A DNA stretch of 64,000 nt from Gymnogyps californianus (taxonomy: Eukaryota; Chordata; Aves; Accipitriformes; Cathartidae): the NCBI RefSeq assembly GCF_018139145.2, contig NC_059474.1, forward strand, positions 41,868,344-41,932,343, written 5' to 3'. Under the pieces are notes generated by a model that was not told the DNA's origin, made no database searches, and saw nothing but the letters and a program-made list of their open reading frames with translations. Positions within the stretch are counted from its first letter, which is position 1, and each line of letters opens with the position of its first letter. The position numbers were made by a program, and so were the translations under genes. Of the stretch, positions 12,108 through 23,400 are shown one piece after another.

Positions 12108-12231
12108 CTGTCTTTATCTCAACTCACGAGGTTTTTTTTTTCCCGATTCTCTCCCCCATCCCAGGGGTGGGGGGGGCAGCGAGCGAGCGGCTGCGTGGTG
12201 CTTAGCTGCCGGCTGGGGTTAAACCACGACA

Positions 12232-12236
12232 ATAGT
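12232..12236. repeat. Target-site duplication, right copy (ATAGT)
   Basis: An exact repeat of 11642-11646 immediately after the ...ACGACA end of the LTR. Confidence 0.92.
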
Positions 12237-14068
12237 CTTGTACAAAATACTGAAAGTTGTGTAGCATTGCAAAGAAAGAATGTGTATCAAGGTATGGGGC
12301 CCTCTGTCCCTTGGTAGATAAGAGCCACATTGGAGGACTTTGTCTAAGAGAGTGCACCACATTTAAAAGCTGTCCTAAGTGAAGCAGAGGTTACACTTAT
12401 TTTTGTAAGTATCAACCCTGTCACAGTTTTGCCCTTTACTGTACTCTTAAGGCACAGAAAGGAAGCAAACTGTATGCAAAAGGATGTGGAATCTACAGGC
12501 AGGGTTTGACTGAGACTCAGCTCTAGAAGCACCAGCGAGCATCAGAGTTACCGCCACACAAAGCACACATAATACAAAGCTCTGCAGTTTATGGATATGA
12601 CAAAAAGGCAACAAGAGGATAATCAGGATAATAGTGCACCTAGTCTGACTAATCAAATGATCAGCATCACCAGTAGAGGAAAGACAGGTATTTTGCAGGC
12701 ATCCCAGCACAGGCTGTTATTTTAGAAGAGATTTACAGGACGACCAGCTAAAGAGTCAGAGGTGATCTGCCTGCACAGCAGATCCTCACAGAAAGTAATT
12801 ATTTAGCTCCTGGCAGGACACACCATCAAATATACTGCTTTGCAAACATAGAACTAACTCACCAAGAACTAAAAGACTCCTAATATTTAGTGCCAGTCAG
12901 CTGACAATTCAGTTGTCTTTGTATAAGCTAGGGACTCATTTTTACCATTTCTAAGATCCAGAGTGCGGCAGCCTTGCTCTCGCTTTGTGGACCAAGAGCT
13001 TCCTCTGAGAGAGGTACCCCTCACTGTCCCAGTCAATCTGTCAGCAGGAGCTGCCTGTAAAACAATTGTTACCTCTGCCCTCAGCATGCAACTACACTCC
13101 TGCATATACAGCTCAGGGAACAGTTTACTTTTATATGTCAATATTATTATTAATTACCTGTCTGGATTAGCAGTGAAGATGTGTTTAATTAGGCCATACA
13201 AGAATGGACTACTGCATGACTAAAATATAATTAATCTCTTAAAACTTTGGAGAGCTGATGTATAAGGGTAGTCTAATGGTAGAAAATAAAACTTAACGAA
13301 GCACAGTTAAGCATATGAGAATGCTAATATTATCAGAGAATAACAAACAGATTGTAATATTAAGAACATGAATCTAATTACTATGATTTTTGTATTTTTA
13401 ATACTGATCAGAAATTTAATCCTAGCCCTCCCCCCTTGTAACATAAATAACTGGATTTAATTACATAGCTTTTATTTTGAGGGATGAAGAACTATGCTTA
13501 TTCATGCCCACATTTTATTTCTTACCATTTCATTACATTTGACCTGTTTACTGTGATGCCTTCTCCCTCCTCTCCAAATCCTACACCATACTGTGATTTA
13601 GTTCATTTAAAGACACGATGAACACAATTGTCTTTGTCTCCAATTCTTTCTGGAACATGTTTTGTTTTATTGTTTGCTGGGGAATACCTTGTTGATGATG
13701 CACCAGTTTTCAAATCAAGATAGCATTCCCGATATGTCATTTAAAAAATAGATTTCTTTCACAATTCCTGTGGCAGATACATTCATTGTAAATTGCTAAT
13801 ATGTGCATTCTTAAATGTGCAAAATGTTAACACAAATCAAGCACTACAAACTCAAAAAGACAAACAGAAGCCAACTTCTGATAGTATTTAAGACTTCCCT
13901 AGCCTTTTGCGATATCTACACTTCGCTTATACCTAAGAATCTCAGCAGCAAAGTACTGAGGTAACATTGCATCAAGTAATATTTTTAAAATTAGCTAGTT
14001 AAGGCTAAAACTGGTAGAGATGGTTGGCGAGAGCAATAATGTGATATGTATATGTTTTTGCTAGATGG

Positions 14069-14088
14069 CTGTGATTAATTAATCACAG
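14069..14088. repeat. 20-bp perfect palindrome with TAATTA core
   Basis: CTGTGATTAATTAATCACAG reads the same on both strands over 20 bases. The core GTGATTAATTAATCAC resembles sites for dimeric homeodomain or HNF1-type factors (HNF1 consensus GTTAATNATTAAC). Binding is inference. Confidence 0.9.
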
Positions 14089-17000
14089 TAAGAGTTGATG
14101 GGCTTCTGTGTGTAAAGCTTAAGGATTGAACATTTTGTACTATCAACAAATACATGAGGAGAAATTGTAGGAAAGATGATGGATGCTAAATATTTGAGAT
14201 ATCAGTAAGATTTTGTCAGGTGCTATAACCAGGTCACAGCATTCACTTGTGTCCTTGAAAGCCATTTTTGCCATTTGGATGGTATTCTGTACTTAAAGAA
14301 CTGCATATAATCACTTTCAGTGTGCTATAAGGTATTCAGGAGATTATGTTCTGTAGAAGAACATGACTACAGCCATGGAACGATTCTAGAAAGGGTCAGA
14401 AATATCTGACTAACCTCAAACAGAGGAAAATTGCAATGTCTCCCCTAAGTATATGATTTCTGTTCAAGAGAATTTATCATATGAATGGTGCCAGGAAGTA
14501 TTAGTAAAATTGATACAACACTGCCTGTGCCCCAAAATAACAGGGAGATCAAGATTCCTTGCAGAGGTGAGTTTGATAGAGAAATTTCTATTTTGCTTGC
14601 CCTATAGAAGCAACCTGAGAGCTCTCTAGTTAGCAAAAAAGATGAAGATTTTTAAGATACTGAAAGAATTAAGTGTCTGTGGCAGTGTCCACCAAAACTG
14701 AAGTTATCACAGATATCTGGTAAAAGTCTTCTAAAATTGTACAGCAAACCCCTGGGTTTTGCATCTCACAGAGTAACACATTATATGATTATATACTTGT
14801 ACCATATTGACTATACTCATATAGAATAGTTGGCTGTGACAGTAGTCCATCAGCACAAAAAATGTCTATTCACATGAAAACAAGCCTTATGCAGGAGAAG
14901 TCCATGTTAAATAATATTGACTGCAAACTGCTAGTATTGTAACCAAACAGGTCTTAATAAACATTCCCTAGAAAATAGACGCTGTTTTTTTTTCTTTTAC
15001 AAATACAACTTCACAGTTAGATTCCTGAAGAAAAGATGCTGCTAAGCAAGACTCACAACTAGACTGCTTGTTCAAAAAGGAAAAAGGAAAAGGACCTAAG
15101 CACATCTGTCTGATATCACATGAAAAGTGGAGACGGCTTAGACATATAATCATTTCTGTCATTAGCTGATCAATAGCAATCAAGGCCTGAGAGGTCCTAC
15201 TGCTTCTTGAAACTCATAGTGTATGTCTGTAACAGGAAACACCACTCACTTTCTGACATAAAAGACAGGCTTATAAATGTACAAGGTTGCCCACACACAG
15301 ACATACTCCAGGCAGAGGAATATTTAATTTAAAAATTAAGAAATGTGATCCAGGGCACTACATTGGTGTTTTGTCTCAGAAAGTCTCAGATAACATGCAA
15401 GTCCATCAGCCTGAGAAAGCTTCATCTCAGGAGATGACAGCCAGAGCTGAGGAATTTCTTGCCTCTTGCAAACAGCATGTTTTCAAGACACTAAAGCAAG
15501 CCACCTTGGGAGAGTCACTGAAAGTTAGTTCATATATCAGTTATAGGTATTTGAAATGTTGCACTGTACTAATATTACAGATATTACAATATGCTATTGA
15601 TATGGAGAAGTCTCAATATGAAAATTCTTTTGAAATCCTTCTGAAACTGCTACTTCTTCATACATACTGTGCAAGGTCCATTAACTAGAACTAAGACCCT
15701 GAATTAAATTTGGCTGCTGCCCAATTCCTAGCTTCTGACTGGTACCCAAACAACACAGGGGACACCCCTAGCTCTTCTTCAAGACACTGGACTGACCAGA
15801 GGCCATGTACATGATGGATGCAGTTTGCATAAAGCCAACAGGATTAACACGGTCTGCTAAGGGCAGACTGAGTACTGAGCTTGGCCCCTGGCACTATGCT
15901 ATCACAAAATGTTGGCTAGAGATACAGTGAATCTATATAGTGAGTTACATTTGCCCCTCAGTGGTCATCTAGACCTACTCCAATTGGTAAGATGACTGTG
16001 CAAGGCTACAACAGGTCTCCTCTTATCCTCCTACATGATGACAGTTGAAGTAACTGAAAATTTTTCTCAGTGCATTCTCTGAAACCACTTCTTTATTATG
16101 GCAATGAGAGCCAGAACGTTTGGTGATTTGCCAGATGCCACTATCCACACAGAAAAACAGAAGGAATGAAAATAAGTATTTTAATACGCTGCATCTGGCC
16201 CAAATCTACACAGTGTTTCAGAGGACAATGGAACCTCTGAGTGGATTCTTGCTACTAAATGTCAAAGGTTTGCCATGAAGATTAGAAAGCTTTTGGAAGA
16301 AAAGGCAGAAAAGAATTGTTATAATGAGGGTCTTCTCAGCAACGGGGATAGCACAAGTAGCAATCTTTTTTGTAGCTTTGATTATTACTTTTTCATACCT
16401 TTGATTTCTATAGTCCACAAGAAACTTTGACTGATTAAGCCACGTAATCCTAAATGACCTATCATAATAGTTACGTTCTTTCAGTTTGGAAAAAACCAGC
16501 AATATTTCAGGTAAATGAGTGTTCTCTCTCTCCTCCTCCAACCACAACATACTTTCCTTGCTTGCTTTTTTCCAAATGCATTTACTACTGAAACAGCTGA
16601 TCCACTTTTTAAAACAAACTTTAAAAAGTACTACACTAGTGGACCTCAAATATTGAAAAGAAAAAAATACGAAACAGTGCTAGCCAACTTGTTGTTGGAG
16701 GTGTATTTCTTATGCTGGTTTTCAGTTTGAGTGCCAGGGACTAATCTGAAAGCCGGATCCTTATACGAATCTCACAGTAGCTGCCAGAACTACTTCAAGG
16801 CTCCTCAGTTCAATGTGCAAAAATGAAGTTTCTGTCACACGGATGAGTCCTAGGCCAGTTTTCAAAAATAAAAAGGCTTCAGGGAACTAGAAGAGGGCTG
16901 GAGAGACAGCTTGGACAGTCAGCCTCTGCTCATACTTCCGTAACAGATACTCTTTATGACTGAAACTACACTGTTGGAGTCAGCCTGACACCGTCACATT

Positions 17001-17599
17001 TTCCCACCTTTTTTCCCCATCAACCAGTATTTCTGACGGTCTGTTCTACAGCCTTTTTTTTTTACTTTTCCTCTGCTTTGAGTAGGTTGTGACTGTAACG
17101 TCACATTGTATCACATTTTCTGAAGTAAATACAACTACTAGCAAGCCCTCTGGGAAATAATAATGATAAAAAAAATCTATAGATGCAGGACAGAGCAAAT
17201 CAAATAGGGATTGAAGTTGCAGAAATGGCTAGTGTTTTACTCAGACATAATACGCAAAATAGCTGCTTATAAACTATGGAAGTAACTGTATACTATCAAC
17301 CCAATAAATGGACTTCCTACATCATCAAGATACCATAGAGAATAACACTATATTTAAGGAGTACAAAACCACTTACAGGAATCTCTTCAGTGAAATTATC
17401 AGAGGGGTTACTTACCCACATTCTCGAAATATCCTATTTAGATCAATAGGATTAACTCAAAGACCATAAACAGAGGCCCCATATTACTGAAGCAAGTGGA
17501 AATACCTAGGATCAATAGGAGTTTAGTATTACTAATGAACAGATAATATTGAATTACTACAACAAAATACATCACTTTTGCTTATTTTACATACTAGTT

Positions 17600-17627
17600 A
17601 GACACCAAGTAATTTTACTAGGTGTCT
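17600..17627. repeat. 28-base near-perfect palindrome
   Basis: AGACACC...GGTGTCT arms enclose 'aagtaattttacta'. Twelve of fourteen base pairs match, with one internal mismatch and a central T-T. It may be the fused ends of a short inverted-repeat element or a dimeric binding site. No flanking duplication was found. Confidence 0.8.
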
Positions 17628-17781
17628 TAAAAGGTATCCTTAAAACCCAGTACTGTTAAATCACTTTTCACCTTCTAAGCTCATCAAATATATTAACTAT
17701 TTAATATTCACAGTCTCCTCCTGGGGAAGATAAGTACCATTTTCCCTAAGTGGTGAAACAAGCAGCAAAACTGTTTGGGTT

Positions 17782-17795
17782 CCCCCCCCCCCCCC
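17782..17795. repeat. Poly-C tract of 14 bases
   Basis: Fourteen C between 'gggtt' and 'aagag'. Unlike the poly-G run in the minus-oriented LTR, it does not lie in a recognised repeat. Confidence 0.85.
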
Positions 17796-18167
17796 AAGAG
17801 TACTGACGGAACCCTGTATGCAGACTACTAGAGGCTCCTCTAATAATTAGGTCCCCCAATAAGTATTTCTCTCTTTTCCCTCTATTCTCCATGTTAACAT
17901 CTTTATTCTGTCACACGAAAATTATGGTATCAAATGCATGATGGTTTGCTGTGAGCTTAGACATAAGCAAGTATGCCAAACTCAAGGCGATTTTTACAAT
18001 GTGAATTTCATAAGCAGCCCTGCACACACAATAATGACAAAGCAATGGCCTTTTTTCCTCTGGGGCACATGATCAAAACGTGCCTTTTTGATGCATCTCA
18101 GCTATTCAATTTTTAAATCTTTTAAAGATTTAACTTCTAATTTTAAATTAAATAAAAGATTTTCACA

Positions 18168-18192
18168 AAACTTTTCAAACTTTGAAAAGTTT
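18168..18192. repeat. 12-bp inverted repeat with one-base centre
   Basis: AAACTTTTCAAA at 18168-18179 and TTTGAAAAGTTT at 18181-18192 are perfectly complementary around a single C. An extra A on the left interrupts a longer match (ACAAA/TTTGT). Confidence 0.85.
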
Positions 18193-20396
18193 GTCAAATG
18201 TAAAACTTTTGCATAGGAAGAATTAGAAGAAACCTTTTTTTTCTTTTGTATATTATCCTACCTCCATAAAAACATCTTTTGCTACCCATTATGAAATCAA
18301 ACAGAGGATAACTTTTGAGCAGGCATGATGTTTCAGAGGTTCTTGCATATCTAGACTTTAGAGAATCTTATGTGCTGTCATTCTTGTTGCTTTTGGATAA
18401 CTTTGCAATATCTGTTCCCGGGGAATTGTAATTAAGCACACTCATATAGGTCTGATGTGAAAAATTGAGAAAATAATTACTATACTCTGGGACATTTGTT
18501 CCATTGAGAAATTCCTACCGTATCATTTCTGGATTTATTACTTTTGAACATTTTTTCTCTTAATTTTTATGTATGTCATTAGATTTGCAATTCTGGCATT
18601 TATTTTGTAAGCCAATTTAGTGGTTATTGACGGCATCTTAAATACTGTAGCTGCAGTGGTGTTGTGTCATGATCATGTCTACATTATAAGCATTATGAGG
18701 CACATTTCCTCGCCTACCCCAGAAACACTGAAATTTCAAGTCAGAGTTCCTCAAAATATTCTCTTGTTCCTTCCAATTCAACATTTACTATGATGATTAG
18801 CAGTAACTGACCTTGAAGGAAGCACGTACCACACTCGCTCTGTTACATCGTCTAGATTAGACTGGGCCTGGCAAGTTATCTTCAGCATTTTTTTCTCCCT
18901 TCAGCTAATTTCTAGCTACTTAAGTGTATCTAAAAATACAGACAAAGTCCAGCTTCAAATACGGTTTGAAGATTATTGGCGGCACAAAGAGTGACTTCTG
19001 GTATTAGATCCTTCCTATTAGCCAAGTTTCAGTAACAGCAATTCCCTTGATGAAGCAGTGTTGTCTTTGAAAGGTTTAGGGGGGAAAACAAACAAGGGCT
19101 GTTTCACAGGAAATTCAGACTAAATAATCAGTCATGTAAATGCTTAAATGATTTTGCAGACTCAGAACACTGAGGACCAACCTGACTTCCAGATGACTTT
19201 GGTTACTCAACATCTGCACTGTAAACACAGGAAGAGAGACAAGAGAGAGAAACGAACAGAGATTTTTGTTTTCTTCATTTCAAGAAAACACTGTAAGCAT
19301 TTCTACTACATAACTAAGCTCCACACATTCTTGCACTGAGAATTATGCTACGCTATTCCCCATCATAGGAAAATCATTGGCAGAAAGAACACAACGATTT
19401 ATTTGTACTACTTATTGAAGGACTTAACAAAATAGAATTTATCAGTATTACCATGTTTGTCTGATTTCAGCTTAATTCTTAGCATTCTTAAGCCATGCAA
19501 ATCAAAAGGTGAAAAAAGTTTATTTGCATTCCCTCCCGTACTAAGGGTTCAGTTCTTTTTAATACATCATTTTGGAAATCTTCATAACTACCAGGAAAAT
19601 ATAGTCCCGCAATGTTTCTGTATTAAAAAAAAATCATGCAAGGTCTCTGCTTCTCCATGTAAAAGAGCATACCCTTCTCAAAAAACTAATAGCTTGTATA
19701 ATATGAATGAATAAATGCTTGAATATTGAGAGGACATTTCAAATTAACATACATAATAATTAAAAATACTTTATCTTACTCATTTTGCATCCCTTGAAAA
19801 TCATCCACACTGTAAAGGCCTGATCCACCATATGGAAAGTACTTAGCATCCTCTTCATTGGAAGCTTTAATTTCAGAAGATTCAGTCTACGGCTCTGGGA
19901 AATTCAGATTCTGTATTTCATGAATATTGGGGTAGGATTTAAAAGACAGAGCTATTAATTTCAAAACCAAGTCTAACTAATTAATAACATTAAGACTTGA
20001 CATCAGGGCTACCATTAAACATCAACTGCTCAAATACAACTCCAACTATTGCAGCATTTTTGCTTACCTAGTGGCATTGAAAAACATAAGAAAAATAACA
20101 GAAGACTGAAATACAAACCAGTGAAAAAAGCAGTTGCATACATCTGACTTAAATGTTAATTGTACATTGAGACTCTAATACTTCTTAATGAGTCAGATTA
20201 GTTTATGTGGTAAGTAGCCTTAGAAACATTTTTAAAGCATGTGTGTAATGTACTTGAGTTATGTGAGCCAAAGAGCATTTCACTATTTTAATCAATAACT
20301 AATAATAATGTGTCAAACTCACAAAGTTCCTAGAAGGTGAAAAGGGATAAGGTCAAAGATCTTACCCCTAATTAATGCACATGGAATACTCAATAG

Positions 20397-20412
20397 AAGT
20401 GCATATGCACTT
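20397..20412. repeat. 16-bp perfect palindrome resembling a POU dimer site
   Basis: AAGTGCATATGCACTT is self-complementary. Its centre GTGCATATGCAC differs at the two end bases from the palindromic Oct-factor element known as MORE (ATGCATATGCAT). Use as a POU dimer site is inference. Confidence 0.8.
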
Positions 20413-23400
20413 ACACATGCAGGACTTTAAGTTACACTAACTAATTACTATGAACTGCAGGAGACTTTAGAGTCACCTCTGTAGCTTCACTTCCTTTCAT
20501 CAATGAATTTATTAATATTTTAAAGTACTTTGTTTTTATCAAGGGACATTTTATATGAAACAGAGAGCAATATATCATAATATTGAGATTTTCTGACTAT
20601 TAAAACAAAGTAACAATAAGTAGTACAGAAAATAATTGAACTGGAACCAAAGATGATCTAATTAAATCTTTTGTAGCTGTTAAAATTTCACAGTATTAAG
20701 TATTATAAAATTAGTTTTTAGAATCTGTCTTGCAATGCAACCACCACCTTGCTATTAAACATTAAAACTGGTCACTGAAAGGTCCTTTTGGATTATGTGC
20801 AAGAGTGGATACTGCATTTGATTCACAATCACAGATTTACAGGTATGACTTTACACAATCCTGTAATCTTCCTGCTATATCTACTAGTTAATTAACAGCA
20901 ATTAAAATCCTGGAAATCTGTAGTTCTTTGTTTCATCCAATAATAAGGATGAAAAATGAAAACAAAAAATGAAAACATAGAAATAATTAGGGCAAAAAAG
21001 TGCTTAATCTTATTTTTCCTGTATGAGTGTTACAGAAGTTGTTTAGTTTCTATTTTAGAATAAGAAAAAAGAAAAAAAAAATCAGTTTCTTTCACATCTG
21101 CTTTCAAGTTTTGTTCATTAAAAAGATTTTTTATTTTGATATATGATATCCTCTCTTCATAACGATAGATGCCTCTGAAAAGATTACTGGTATCTTTTTG
21201 GTGACATGCATTTATAACAAGATGGTAAATAATACTAGTCTGATTGCATTTCATGAGAGAAGGTCTGGGTATTAGCCTGTTTGCAAAATCTTTTCATTTA
21301 CAGTGCACAAATTACAACGTTTTCTTAGATTAAATACTAAACATCACATTCCCAACCTTTAGAATTCTTAACTGTATGCATTTCAGACAATTTGGTAGTA
21401 ATAACCAAAATTTATAGATGGTAACTCACATCAATGAAACATTCCCCATCTACAGTGGTAACTGAGTGACTGTAGACAAGAGATCTGAAATCCAGCAAGC
21501 CCTATAATAGCAGAAGCCTTTACAGACCCAGCTTCCATTTGAAGTATCATGAGAGCCTTTGAAATATTTGCCAATTAGCAATTTCTAAAGGTATCTTCTG
21601 ATGAAGAGGAGAAGCCAGAAAAATTTTAAACTCACGGGTTTATAGCCTTTGATTTAATTGGAGATGCTAGACATCAGGAGCAGTGCGGAAGGGAAAGAAG
21701 ATCTTACTTTGTCTTATCCTCACAGTATGTAAGGGCACATATTGCCAAGCGCAACCTAAAGGATGCAGGTAAAGGAAAGAAGCGATGTAGGACTGTCTTT
21801 TCTTCACATGACCATGTATATTCACCACAGTCAGAAAACGAGAAGGATATGAGAGAGGAAAATCATAATATTCTTCTGGTATGTTATTTCTTCTAACTTG
21901 GCTAAATCAATTCTTGGGTGTAAAATATTAACATGGAAAATTGGGAATTATAGCTTAATTTGTCACTTAATTTTAGGGAATATTTTCACAAGAGGAGAGC
22001 GTTGAAGGATCAACACTCTTTTCAGGAGGAAAATTTGAATTTGAATATTCCCTCCAAAAAAATTAAAAGCTAACAGCATTGTACCAGGGCTGAATTCCTG
22101 ATCACATTAATTGTCAGCTGCACGAAGGAAGGAGCAAGGGGACAGCAGGTTTTGGCTTTTGGTTTAGGGATAAGTGAGTTAACCATGTTTTTCTTTCCCT
22201 CATTAAATTGTGTATAGTTCATTTTGGATTTTGGACATTAACAGACATCTTTTATCTTAATTTTATTTGTGTTAAGAAAGATTTCATGGATATTGAATAA
22301 TATCAGGACATTCCATCACAGTGGCAATTTGTAAATCCTGGATACTACAGTGCAAACACTAGTAAAACACCAGTACCTATTTTTGTGGAATACTCAGAAA
22401 ATACCAAACTGTTAACTCCCCTTAATATGCTTTAGCTGGCAATTATAGAGTCTGGGAAGACACATCTTCAAGAGCCAGTGTTAGCCAGGAAAACTTAACA
22501 TGTGGCAGACTAAAGTGGTTCCAAGACAGCCGCTAAAAACTGCTTTAGCTGAGTTTAGAGGAATGGAAATTACTCTCCCTGATCAACTTTATCAACTCTA
22601 CCAAAGGGATCATTATTGGTGGGAAAGCAGGAAGGTACAAATAAAGTATCAGAATCATTGTATTTGGTGCTGTTAGCAACGGCCAGAATTAGCTAATAAT
22701 GATGTAGCTATTTTTTTGTCTCATATATTGAAGTTACAGAAAAGGTTTAATAACATCCTTGAGAGAATAGCTTTTCTCTTTCTCCACTCCAAGGAGTCTG
22801 GGCATCTGGAATAATACATAGCCACTGTGTATATTACAAGGGCCCAGTCTTATGTACCTGTAAGCTGAAGAGCAATTTACTGAAACAGAATCACAGCTAG
22901 AGTTAATCCATATGACTACACTGAATTAAACAGAATGATATTTATTTATGTAAAGTGAGAATTTAATTTAGTTAGGATATCAGTACACAACAGAGAATAC
23001 CGCTTAGGTCTTGCTAGGTCTGGCACGGCAGTACTTCAGCTCACCTCAGAAGCTGAAACAATTTTCCTCAAACTATTCTGCAAGATGCAGAATGAGCTCA
23101 AAGCCTCAAAGTTGACAGCTGATAAAATAATTTTAACTTAAAGTATTCAACAAAAATTAAGAACTATAGAATTGCTTACCCATACACCAGGTGATGCTAT
23201 ATTGGTGCACAGGTTACTAAATACATGTATTAGTTTGGTTTAAGGTCTGGTACAAAGACAGAAATGAAGAACTGTTCAGGATAAGTCAGTTCCCTGCAAA
23301 TACTAAAGGAGTGCTAAGAGATAATTCTGTAAAGAAAAAGACTGCTTTTAGGTGACAGTTGAAGTATAACAGACATCAAAAGAACATAGAGGTTTAAAAA

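Larger units (their letters stand above)
11647..12231 (+). mobile_element. Solo LTR of an avian endogenous retrovirus, plus orientation
   Basis: It runs from TGTCCTGGTTTCAGC to GGGGTTAAACCACGACA, 585 bases, bounded by perfect ATAGT duplications. It is therefore complete, and solo because no internal viral sequence follows. U3 occupies the first part, with a TATATAAA box at 11919-11926. The ATTAAA signal at 12102-12107 marks the end of R, and the C/G-rich U5 region follows. It aligns almost throughout with the reverse complement of 5411-6024, with scattered substitutions. The few open frames that cross it are not protein-like. A subfamily name would need a repeat-library comparison. Confidence 0.94.

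Noticed and set aside
15287..15688. 133-codon plus-strand open frame
   Set aside because: No domain, splice or promoter context. One or two frames of this length are expected by chance in 64 kb of AT-rich DNA.
15955..16000. 'ggtcatctagacctactcc', like the antisense CR1 'ggtcatctagtccaaccc'
   Set aside because: A single short match without neighbouring CR1 blocks.
16218..16649. 143-codon minus-strand open frame
   Set aside because: The translation looks like random AT-rich coding (K, F, S and I runs) and matches no family I know.
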